A stretch of DNA of 7,036 bases from Ferruginibacter sp. GTDB lineage: Bacteria > Bacteroidota > Bacteroidia > Chitinophagales > Chitinophagaceae. The translations under genes and the position numbers were made by a program. Position 1 is the first letter of the stretch; the number at the start of each line of letters is the position of its first letter. The DNA is taken from positions 1 through 7,036 of the forward strand of contig JANXOQ010000255.1 of NCBI GenBank assembly GCA_025357775.1. Reading direction: 5' to 3'. The notes below the pieces were generated by a model. That model was not told the DNA's origin. It did no database searches and saw only the letters and a program-made list of their open reading frames with translations. Shown piece after piece: positions 1 to 5,300 of the stretch.

Positions 1-423
1 CGTAATAACCAGAGCTCTTATATCCTTAAAATCATAAATAAATATAGAAATTATTAGTAAAACAAAAAGATATAGATAATCTCCCATGGCAAGACCTTCT
101 ACATAGCATAATATACAAATGCTACTGCTCATTACAAACACAAAAAGAAATCTAATTGTACTTATTTTTTTTTCATTAACAAAGTAGATACTTCCAATTA
201 GTAATAAGGATGCTATAGAGGTTACAAAAAAACTATAAGTAAGATTCATTAAATAATTCGAAATAGAATTAAATGCAAATAACATAATTGCATAAGTTCT
301 TACCACTTTTACATTTATTACTAATTTTTCATTGGTATGCAAAGCCCCTTCATAAATAGAGTCAGCTTTTTCTACCAATGCTAGTGGTTGAGCAAGAATT
401 TTTTTTATCTTTTTATTTTGCAT
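1..423 (-). CDS. N-terminal part of a multi-pass membrane protein (partial, runs off the left edge)
   Basis: On the minus strand, an ATG at 423-421 opens a frame that stays open for 141 codons to the window edge, so the gene continues outside. An in-frame TAG (429-427) lies just upstream, so this ATG is the first possible one. The first ~40 residues are a cytoplasmic-looking, Lys-rich segment (begins MQNKKIKKILAQPLALVEKA). Four hydrophobic segments follow, at about residues 41-60, 62-82, 88-108 and 113-131, separated by very short loops such as VNEKK. The short tail then the tightly packed helices fit the sensor part of a membrane signalling protein, for example a histidine kinase, but no catalytic domain is inside the window, so that is only a guess. 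It is divergent from the GEVED gene across a 212-bp spacer. I am fairly sure that it is coding and unsure of its function. Confidence 0.75.
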   Translation of the reverse strand, partial: MQNKKIKKILAQPLALVEKADSIYEGALHTNEKLVINVKVVRTYAIMLFAFNSISNYLMNLTYSFFVTSIASLLLIGSIYFVNEKKISTIRFLFVFVMSSSICILCYVEGLAMGDYLYLFVLLIISIFIYDFKDIRALVIT

Positions 424-635
424 TCTCTAATAGAATCATTGAGTATTAATGTAAACTCATAATTAAATAATGAAAAAAGTATATTTTCGTAAGTTATTTA
501 CTTTTACAATCTTAAAACTCAAAACTTTACTACTTTATTGCTTTAGCATTATTTTATTATAATTAAAATACAAACAAAGTAGTTTATTTGCATTGTTTTT
601 TTAATTGGTTGTAATAAAACTTCTAAAAAAACGTT
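424..635. other. AT-rich divergent intergenic spacer
   Basis: This 212-bp spacer separates two divergent genes and must hold the promoters for both. I looked for the Bacteroidota pattern (TTG/TTTG near -33, TAnnTTTG near -7) on both strands and found only one-mismatch versions, for example TACTTTTT on the minus strand near 476-483. None has a convincing partner at the right distance. No RNA gene or strong hairpin is visible. Confidence 0.5.
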
Positions 636-2477
636 TTGGTAAAACTACTAAATAAAAAACCGTTGATAAAAAACATTATAATAGCAATTACTGCCTTAGG
701 ACTTATAACCCTAGGCATTGATTTATTTATAAGAAATGTAGTATCAAGAAAAGCTGATTTTGGAGATGCCCCATTATCTTACGGAAAAGCAATTCATTAC
801 CAGCCAGATAAAGGCCCATATTTTGGACAAAATAGAGGGGATGACGATAGCGGAACTTTTAATGATTCTACTTATTTTGCAACTTTAGATAATACAAATG
901 GAATAAACGATGAAGACGCTTTTGTACAAAATAGTGGTGACACAAATTTAAAAATGAGCAAAACACCTGTTTTTGTGTCAGAAATACATGTAGATGATCA
1001 AATTTTTTCATTAAACATACCAATAAAAAATGCTGAAATTGGCGATCCAGTAAGAGGCTGGATTGATTTTAATGGAAATCAAATTTTTGACAAAGAAGAA
1101 AAAGCGTCCACAGAATATAAAGCAGGAAATAGTGTAACGCTAACTTGGCAAATACCAGCAAAAATTCATACATCACTAAGCTATTTAAGGTTAAGAACTT
1201 GTAATAAGGTATTTAAAGAAGATGTTGAATTTTCAAATGGTAAGGTAAATACTGGCGAAGTAGAAGATTTTGTTGTAAGAATTATTAAATCAATAATACC
1301 ATCTACAGAAGTAAAAGCAAACTTAGATCTTACTAAACTTGATGGTTTAAGTGGACTTGATTTAATTCCTAATACACTAAATAAATTAAAAATTGGTAAT
1401 AAAAACTTTAGCATCAATTTGGGGGGTACTTCTCCATCTTTTATAGGCATTAATAACTTGGATGAATCTAGTATGGTTGGGCTTAGAATAGGACATGAAA
1501 AAAATGTTGTTTCTTCAAAAAATCCTATTCTTATAAAATTAACCTCTGATACTGCTTTGGAAAATTTACGGTTTAAAATAATAGATATTAATAATGGGGA
1601 TAGAGTAAAAATTGAAGGGTTTTACAAAGGAATTCCAGCACAGTTTACCATAAATAATCTTACAGATAATTTTTATCATCAATTTAATAGCATTACTAAT
1701 GAAGTTTTTGGTTTTAGTAAGTCAGAAACAATTATTGCTAATAGTTTTATAAAATCATCTTTAGATGTAGGTATAAATGTAAGTTTTGTAAATATGGTGG
1801 ATAGTGTACAGTTGTCTTATTCTGATGATTTAAAATTAAATAATGGAAGTATAACCATAGGAGATATAAGTACAAGAAAATATAATTTGCCCCCAATAAG
1901 CATAAGTAATTTTAAAATAGAAGAAGTAGACGAAGATGTAGACCTTTTTTGGAAAATAGAGAAAAATTCAAACGTAGGAGCTTACTCTGTAGAAAGAAGC
2001 TATGATGCAAAATCGTATGAGATAATTGGGAATAGCGTAATAAATAATTCGCAGATGAATACCTATACTTATATAGATAAAACAATACTACCAATAATAC
2101 AAGACTGCTACTATAAAATAAAAGTTGTAGAAAAAGATAACCATGTAAGCTATTCTCCAGTATTAAGATTGAAAAGAAAAAATTCAATTGGATTGACAGG
2201 TATAAAACCTACGGGTTCATTTTTTACCTCAAGCGTTGAGTTATTGTTGGTTGTAGATATGCCAGGCGAAATAAAAGTAAATATGTATGACAATCAAGGT
2301 AATAAAGTATTTTCTAAAGTATTTAAAGATATAAAAGCAAATGACTTAATTTCTTTGGATGGATTAGCAAAATTACCTCCAAATTCATATTATATAGAAG
2401 CATCTAACAATGGGAAAAGATATTTGGTACAAGTAGAAAAAAATGAGCGCACCAGCCGTGGTACAATAATATTGTAA
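636..2477 (+). CDS. Secreted GEVED-domain surface protein with FN3-like and type IX sorting-like C-terminus
   Basis: The protein has 613 residues. Residues 11-33 form a hydrophobic signal or anchor after a Lys-rich start. Residues ~41-215 carry the GEVED pattern in order: DFGDAP (41-46), an acidic GDDDSG (68-73) and NDEDAF (91-96), an Asp-rich DFNGNQIFDKEE loop (144-155) that resembles a calcium-binding loop, YLRLR (183-187) and NTGEVEDF (205-212). Residues ~220-420 are beta-rich and unrecognised. Residues ~422-512 resemble a fibronectin type III fold (LFWK, YSVERS, YYKIKVVE). Residues ~520-603 resemble a type IX secretion C-terminal domain (YDNQGNKV, then LPPNSYYIEASNNGKRYLVQV), although the usual PNP start is degenerate. 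The start is TTG at 636: an in-frame TAA lies at 624-626 and the next Met is residue 106. A second TTG at 663 would still keep the signal segment. It is probably exported and displayed on the surface, perhaps as an adhesin; the ligand is unknown. Confidence 0.8.
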   Translation: MVKLLNKKPLIKNIIIAITALGLITLGIDLFIRNVVSRKADFGDAPLSYGKAIHYQPDKGPYFGQNRGDDDSGTFNDSTYFATLDNTNGINDEDAFVQNSGDTNLKMSKTPVFVSEIHVDDQIFSLNIPIKNAEIGDPVRGWIDFNGNQIFDKEEKASTEYKAGNSVTLTWQIPAKIHTSLSYLRLRTCNKVFKEDVEFSNGKVNTGEVEDFVVRIIKSIIPSTEVKANLDLTKLDGLSGLDLIPNTLNKLKIGNKNFSINLGGTSPSFIGINNLDESSMVGLRIGHEKNVVSSKNPILIKLTSDTALENLRFKIIDINNGDRVKIEGFYKGIPAQFTINNLTDNFYHQFNSITNEVFGFSKSETIIANSFIKSSLDVGINVSFVNMVDSVQLSYSDDLKLNNGSITIGDISTRKYNLPPISISNFKIEEVDEDVDLFWKIEKNSNVGAYSVERSYDAKSYEIIGNSVINNSQMNTYTYIDKTILPIIQDCYYKIKVVEKDNHVSYSPVLRLKRKNSIGLTGIKPTGSFFTSSVELLLVVDMPGEIKVNMYDNQGNKVFSKVFKDIKANDLISLDGLAKLPPNSYYIEASNNGKRYLVQVEKNERTSRGTIIL

Positions 2478-2572
2478 TAAAAAATTTAATTTATAAATTA
2501 TTTAATGATAGATAATTATGATGCTTTTTTATAAAAATGTTAATACAATAACCGTTTTAAAAAAGAAAGCCT
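2478..2572. other. Spacer between the GEVED gene and the rpsF promoter
   Basis: This AT-rich spacer holds a 14-bp perfect palindrome (2487-2500, centred on TTTATAAA). A weak 6-bp hairpin, TACAAT/ATTGTA, spans the stop codon of the upstream gene (2462-2476) and is followed by A-rich rather than T-rich sequence. I therefore do not see a convincing terminator for the GEVED gene. Confidence 0.4.
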
Positions 2573-2580
2573 TACATTTG
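2573..2580 (+). promoter_or_regulatory. Probable -7 promoter element of the rpsF operon
   Basis: TACATTTG matches the Bacteroidota -7 consensus TAnnTTTG exactly and lies 58 bp before the rpsF start, which predicts a leader of about 50 nt. A clear -33 TTTG at the usual spacing is not present; GTTTT at 2554-2558 is closer than expected. Such octamers also occur by chance in AT-rich DNA, so the call rests mainly on position. Confidence 0.55.
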
Positions 2581-2584
2581 CAGC

Positions 2585-2599
2585 CCGTTGAAAACACGG
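2585..2599 (+). promoter_or_regulatory. Small hairpin in the rpsF leader, candidate S6:S18 autoregulatory site
   Basis: CCGT (2585-2588) can pair with ACGG (2596-2599) around an A-rich loop, close to the expected transcript start and upstream of rpsF-rpsR. In many bacteria the S6:S18 pair binds a leader structure with a conserved CCG that mimics its 16S rRNA site and represses the operon. The position and the CCG fit, but the stem is only 4 bp and no alignment was made, so this is a candidate only. Confidence 0.3.
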
Positions 2600-2637
2600 T
2601 AAATAAACAATTTTATTAAAAAACAAAAAACAGGGAA

Positions 2638-2997
2638 ATGAGCAATTACGAATTGATGGTGGTTTTTACCCCTGTGCTATCTGAAGAGGAATTTAAAGCC
2701 GCTCAGAAAAAATATGAAACACTTGTTACAGAAAACGGTGGGTCTATTACGCACAGCAACCCATGGGGACTAAAATCACTGGCGTATCCTATTGCCAAAA
2801 AGACTACTGGTCTTTATTGGGTAATGGAATATAGTGCGCCAACCAGCTTCAATGAAAAGTTGAAAATTCAACTTTTACGTGACGAATCTAGCATGCGTCA
2901 CATGTACACAGTACTCGATAAATACGCCGTGGAGTACAATAGTAGAAAGAGAAGTGGTGTAAAACATTTTGAACCATCACAAAAAACGGAAGCATAA
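2638..2997 (+). CDS. rpsF: 30S ribosomal protein S6
   Basis: S6 binds 16S rRNA with S18 on the platform of the small subunit. The protein has 119 residues, a normal length for Bacteroidota S6. It shows the family pattern throughout: [15 protein letters not shown] at the start, then [19 protein letters not shown] (about residues 43-61), then the [16 protein letters not shown] segment that corresponds to the conserved arginine helix-strand region. The start is the ATG at 2638, preceded by AGGGA, which is only a weak Shine-Dalgarno-like sequence, as is usual in this phylum. It is the first gene of an operon: the stop is followed after 2 bases by the start of rpsR, so S6 and S18 are likely made in equal amounts by coupled translation. 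The short charged tail (PSQKTEA) is typical and probably disordered. Confidence 0.97.
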   Translation: MSNYELMVVFTPVLSEEEFKAAQKKYETLVTENGGSITHSNPWGLKSLAYPIAKKTTGLYWVMEYSAPTSFNEKLKIQLLRDESSMRHMYTVLDKYAVEYNSRKRSGVKHFEPSQKTEA

Positions 2998-2999
2998 CC

Positions 3000-3266
3000 A
3001 TGGCAAAAGCAAATGAGATTAAATACCTAACAGCCGTAAAAGCTGAGAAGCGTCCCAAGAAATATTGTCGCTTTAAGAAAATGGGCATCCGCTATATTGA
3101 CTATAAAGATGGTGATTTCTTAAAAAAATTCTTAAACGAACAAGGTAAGTTATTGCCTCGTCGCCTTACAGGAAATTCTCTGAAATTTCAACGTAAAGTA
3201 GGTGAAGCAGTAAAGAAAGCTCGTCAAATGGCTATCTTACCTTATGTTACAGATTTAATGAAGTAA
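3000..3266 (+). CDS. rpsR: 30S ribosomal protein S18
   Basis: S18 forms a heterodimer with S6 and binds the central domain of 16S rRNA. The protein has 88 residues, which is standard length. The core is unmistakable: [18 protein letters not shown] (about residues 20-37), then [15 protein letters not shown] (44-58) and the C-terminal basic helix [20 protein letters not shown] (64-83). The Cys in KYCRFKK is the single Cys often kept in S18; the full zinc-binding set of some paralogs is absent. The ATG at 3000 lies 2 bases after the rpsF stop. A 174-bp spacer with inverted repeats separates it from rplI, which is wider than usual and could uncouple L9 synthesis from the S6-S18 pair. Confidence 0.97.
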   Translation: MAKANEIKYLTAVKAEKRPKKYCRFKKMGIRYIDYKDGDFLKKFLNEQGKLLPRRLTGNSLKFQRKVGEAVKKARQMAILPYVTDLMK

Positions 3267-3299
3267 ATTAGTATAGAGTACTGAGATATTAGTATAGAG
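3267..3299 (+). repeat. 12-bp direct repeat after rpsR, period 21
   Basis: ATTAGTATAGAG occurs at 3267-3278 and again at 3288-3299, exactly 21 bp apart, starting directly after the rpsR stop codon. The second copy is part of the left arm of the larger inverted repeat here, so the downstream arm could pair with either copy. Confidence 0.75.
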
Positions 3300-3357
3300 A
3301 TTAAACTCAAATAATTTTAAATCTTATCTAATTACTCAACACTAATATTTCAATACT
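3277..3357. repeat. Long imperfect inverted repeat between rpsR and rplI
   Basis: The left arm 3277-3299 and the right arm 3335-3357 can form a 23-position stem with 19 Watson-Crick pairs, one G-U pair and three mismatches, including an uninterrupted ATATTAGT / ACTAATAT core. The loop is about 35 nt. As RNA it would lie between the S18 and L9 coding regions and could act as an attenuator, a processing site or a 3' stabiliser. It lacks the GC-rich stem and immediate T-run of an ordinary terminator. It may instead be a copy of a dispersed intergenic repeat. Confidence 0.55.
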
Positions 3358-3373
3358 ATTTTCTAACCACCCT

Positions 3374-3400
3374 AATCTTTAAGTAGAGAAAGATTATTTT
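3374..3400 (+). terminator. Weak terminator-like hairpin upstream of rplI
   Basis: AATCTTT (3374-3380) pairs with AAAGATT (3389-3395) around an 8-nt loop, then ATTTT follows. The stem is AT-rich and thus weak; it may only attenuate read-through into rplI. A 16-bp perfect palindrome (3399-3414) overlaps its end and sits 27 bp before the rplI start. Confidence 0.25.
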
Positions 3401-3440
3401 AATTTATAAATTAAATTGATTTGGGTAAAAATGCAAAACA

Positions 3441-3887
3441 ATGCAGGTAATACTAATACAAGATGTAAACAACCTTGGCGGTGCTAATGAGTTGGTAACT
3501 GTAAAAAATGGTTATGGTCGTAACTTTTTAATACCACAAAAACTAGCGGTAGAAGCTAGTCCTAGCAATATGAAACAAATGCAGGAAAAAGTAAAACACC
3601 AAGCCAAAAAAGAAGCTAAATTATTAGCTGAATTAAATAGTGTAATAGCTGTACTAAAAGAAAGCCCACTAAAAATTGGTGCAAAAACTGGTACAAGTGG
3701 TAAAATATTTGGTAGTGTTACCTCAGTTCAAATAGCTCGTGCTATTAAAGAGCAAAAAGGATACGAAATTGACCGTCGTCGTATCACAATTGTAGAGGAT
3801 ATTAAAGAATTAGGTACTTACAAAGCAAATATTGATTTTGGTAACGGCAACGAAACTGAAGTAGAATTTGAAGTGGGTGCTGAATAA
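3441..3887 (+). CDS. rplI: 50S ribosomal protein L9
   Basis: L9 binds 23S rRNA near the L1 stalk and helps keep reading frame and ribosome spacing. The protein has 148 residues, normal for the family. The N-terminal rRNA-binding domain is clear: MQVILIQDVNNLGGANELV, then VKNGYGRNFLIPQKLAVEA (about residues 21-39). A long Lys/Gln/Ala-rich connecting helix follows (~44-75), then the C-terminal domain with KTGTSGKIFGSVTS (81-94) and IDRRRITIVEDIKELGTY (110-127). The ATG at 3441 fits the family N-terminus exactly. Another ATG at 3431 is out of frame and opens only an 18-codon frame. It is the last gene of the ribosomal cluster and is closed by the strong hairpin terminator 16 bp after its stop. 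Confidence 0.97.
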   Translation: MQVILIQDVNNLGGANELVTVKNGYGRNFLIPQKLAVEASPSNMKQMQEKVKHQAKKEAKLLAELNSVIAVLKESPLKIGAKTGTSGKIFGSVTSVQIARAIKEQKGYEIDRRRITIVEDIKELGTYKANIDFGNGNETEVEFEVGAE

Positions 3888-3903
3888 TAAATGTAAAATT
3901 CTA

Positions 3904-3938
3904 AAAAGCCGTTTGCTTAAAAGCAAGCGGCTTTTCTT
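3904..3938. terminator. Strong intrinsic terminator after rplI, probably bidirectional
   Basis: The arms 3904-3918 and 3921-3935 pair over 15 positions with one G-T wobble; the stem core is AAGCCG/CGGCTT. It ends in TTTTCTTT on the plus strand and in a T-run on the minus strand as well. It closes the rpsF-rpsR-rplI operon and also sits just past the stop of the minus-strand remnant at 3948. Confidence 0.9.
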
Positions 3939-3947
3939 TAGCTAGTC

Positions 3948-4127
3948 TCACTCTTCATTGGCTAATATTCCTTTTGCAAAAGGCGAAAACCTGTACATTT
4001 CAAAAAAAAGCGTATCGTTTGATTTTTGCATTAATAATACACTTACTTTTGTATTGTCTGTAGGAATCTTAGTTTTAATGTTGGCTGATTTTATCTTTTT
4101 GTAAGTAGTTTTCAGTTCATTGTAGCA
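3948..4127 (-). pseudogene. Minus-strand coding remnant of an unrecognised protein
   Basis: On the minus strand a frame stays open for 59 codons between TAG (4130-4128) and TGA (3950-3948). It reads as protein-like sequence, including ELKTTYKKIKSANIKTK, then VSVLLMQKSNDTLFFEMYRF and SPFAKGILANEE at the end. The only ATG leaves just 27 residues, so no full gene exists here. Its stop is 10 bp from the bidirectional terminator, as expected for the 3' end of a real convergent gene. Upstream, a different frame reads INALDISATMN and would join it after one frameshift, so the remnant may reach to about 4165, close to the RNA-binding gene. I do not recognise the family. By chance alone an open run of this length is uncommon but possible at this base composition. 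Confidence 0.4.
4044..4051 (+). promoter_or_regulatory. Candidate -7 element for the RNA-binding protein gene
   Basis: TACTTTTG fits TAnnTTTG, with TTTG 22 bp upstream (4018-4021). It would give a leader of about 115 nt, and long leaders are common for cold-regulated RNA-binding proteins. It lies inside the opposite-strand remnant, and such octamers arise by chance, so the call is weak. Confidence 0.25.
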
Positions 4128-4174
4128 CTAATGTCCAGGGCATTAATTAATTTATTTATAAAAAGTTTATTACA

Positions 4175-4627
4175 ATGAACATTTATGTAGGAAATCTTAG
4201 CTGGTCTATGACTGACGAAGACTTAAGCACACTCTTTACTGAGTATGGCACTGTATCAAGTGCAAAAATTTTAAAAGACAAAATGAATGGCCGTAGTAAA
4301 GGTTTTGGTTTTGTAGAAATGGAAGACGATGAAGCTGCTAAAGCTGCAATCGCTGCATTAAACGAAGTTGAAATTCAAGGTCGTAAATTAATTGTAAACG
4401 AGTCTCAGCCACGGGCTGAAGGTGATGATTACAAAAAGCGCAGTGGTGGCGGTGGTTACGGCGGCGGTGGTAACAGAGGTGGTGGCGGTTACGGCGGCGG
4501 TGGTGGTGGTCGTTCAGGTGGCGGCGGCGGATACGGTGGCGGCGGTGGTCGTAGCGGTGGAAGTGGCGGTTACGGTGGCGGCGGTGGTCGTTCTGGCGGC
4601 GGTGGTGGTTACAGCAAAGATTATTAA
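4175..4627 (+). CDS. Single-RRM RNA-binding protein with glycine-rich RGG-like tail
   Basis: The protein has 150 residues. Residues 1-76 form one RNA recognition motif: RNP2 is IYVGNL (3-8), RNP1 is KGFGFVEM (42-49), and the aromatic residues that stack on bases are present in both. From about residue 89 the tail is almost only Gly with Tyr, Arg and Ser, in units close to GGYGGGGGRSGG repeated about three times, ending in YSKDY. This layout resembles the small cold-inducible glycine-rich RNA-binding proteins of cyanobacteria and plants, and the RRM proteins that are common in Bacteroidota, which lack Hfq and are thought to use such proteins for post-transcriptional control. The ATG at 4175 directly precedes RNP2, so the start is secure. 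The tail is a local GC island, with GGT/GGC codons in an otherwise AT-rich region. The gene is monocistronic with its own terminator. Confidence 0.93.
   Translation: MNIYVGNLSWSMTDEDLSTLFTEYGTVSSAKILKDKMNGRSKGFGFVEMEDDEAAKAAIAALNEVEIQGRKLIVNESQPRAEGDDYKKRSGGGGYGGGGNRGGGGYGGGGGGRSGGGGGYGGGGGRSGGSGGYGGGGGRSGGGGGYSKDY
4437..4611 (+). repeat. GGT/GGC-rich coding repeat in the glycine tail
   Basis: The tail is encoded by diverged units of about 36-39 bp (GGTTACGGTGGCGGCGGTGG and similar, then CGTTCTGGC). The repeat mixes GGT and GGC codons irregularly, so units differ at the DNA level while the protein repeat is kept. Such a tract can gain or lose units by slippage. Confidence 0.7.
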
Positions 4628-4658
4628 TATCTAAGTTATATAAACACGCTTTAGAAAT

Positions 4659-4684
4659 TCCTCACAGCAATGTGGGGATTTTTT
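4659..4684 (+). terminator. Intrinsic terminator of the RNA-binding protein gene
   Basis: TCCTCACA (4659-4666) pairs with TGTGGGGA (4671-4678), with one G-T wobble, around a GCAA tetraloop (GNRA type), followed by six Ts. It lies 32 bp after the stop codon. Confidence 0.88.
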
Positions 4685-4770
4685 ATGCCCAATTATTTTT
4701 GGTTAATGGTGAGTTTTTAATGTTTTATAGCATTGTAAACCTTTGAACCTTTAACAACTCTACAAAAACT

Positions 4771-5112
4771 AGTCAAAAAATTTGGCATTGTAATTTAGGA
4801 ATAAACGAATATATAGTTACTTATTCAAGAAATGCAGCTACAAATGCACTAAAAAGCTTACCTACCTTATCCACACCAGTAAATATGACGAATATTGTAA
4901 GTAGGTTAAATAACATTGCATCTCCTATTTCTGCACCACGCTTTGCATATGAAAAAGATATTTTTAGCAAAATGCGTGCAAATAGATTAATGTCAGAACA
5001 AGATGTGCAACATCAAATATACCTGCAACTAGCTAATGTAAGAAAAGGGTACACCCTAGCATTAGAACAATATAATAAGCGTAATATACAAGCACCCAAT
5101 CTTGGTAGATAA
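4771..5112 (+). pseudogene. 5'-truncated copy of the 303-residue helical protein family
   Basis: The only ATG (4885) gives 75 residues, but the frame is open back to a TGA at 4744-4746 and its similarity to the intact paralog at 5301-6212 starts upstream of that ATG. SQK...INEYIVTYSRNAATNALKSL (translated from about 4771-4860) matches SKRS...INKYVEIDAKNQAMAII of the intact protein, then PVNMTNIV matches PVNMTNVV, then YEKDIFSKMRANRLMSEQDV matches YAIIYKKLHKLELITDYELD, and NVRKGYTLALEQYNK matches QIEKGYNKAIKLHNN. No ATG, GTG or TTG occurs in frame between 4747 and 4884, so the natural start is gone and the copy has only the last repeat of the family. The 75-residue ORF could still be translated from 4885, but as a fragment. 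Function is unknown. Confidence 0.6.
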
Positions 5113-5300
5113 ACTATATTTTATAAATAATGCTATCAAATGAGTACTGTTTAGCTTCTTTTTATTAAAACATTAGTTGTAATACTCTTAGATTGTAAAT
5201 GATTAAACAAAATTTAAAGTTATTTGAGGGAAGTTGAAAATAAAATTTTACATGGTAAATTTTATTTGCTTTTTACTTTAGTAAACAAAAAAGTATTATT
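5113..5300. other. Spacer before the 303-residue gene
   Basis: This AT-rich spacer has no convincing terminator for the truncated copy. A TACTTTAG (5275-5282) has one mismatch to the -7 consensus and no -33 partner. The main structure is the inverted repeat described separately at 5238-5267. Confidence 0.4.
5238..5267. repeat. Inverted repeat upstream of the 303-residue gene
   Basis: The arms AAATAAAATTTTAC (5238-5251) and GTAAATTTTATTT (5255-5267) are complementary over 13 pairs, with one unpaired T in the left arm and a 3-nt ATG between them. It is centred about 48 bp before the start codon at 5301. It could be an operator for a dimeric regulator or an RNA hairpin, but AT-rich palindromes are common in this DNA. 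Confidence 0.4.

Noticed and set aside
541..635. Promoter-like boxes before the GEVED gene (for example TTTATTTG at 583-590)
   Set aside because: It has a mismatch to TAnnTTTG and no -33 element at suitable spacing; such partial matches are expected by chance in this AT-rich spacer.
1181..1450. 89-residue minus-strand ORF
   Set aside because: It lies wholly inside the GEVED gene, has no recognisable motif and is a shadow frame.
1912..2187. 91-residue minus-strand ORF rich in Leu, Phe and Ser
   Set aside because: It is antisense to the FN3-like part of the GEVED protein; its Leu/Phe richness follows from A-rich codons on the other strand.
2888..3088. 66-residue minus-strand ORF across rpsF-rpsR
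   Set aside because: It is antisense to two well-conserved ribosomal genes.
3431..3487. ATG upstream of rplI opening an 18-codon frame
   Set aside because: It is out of frame with rplI, overlaps its start and has no conserved leader-peptide look; the L9 N-terminus fits ATG 3441 exactly.
4422..4634. 70-residue plus-strand ORF rich in Val and Ala
   Set aside because: It overlaps the RRM protein in another frame; the Val/Ala composition is the shifted reading of GGT/GGC codons.
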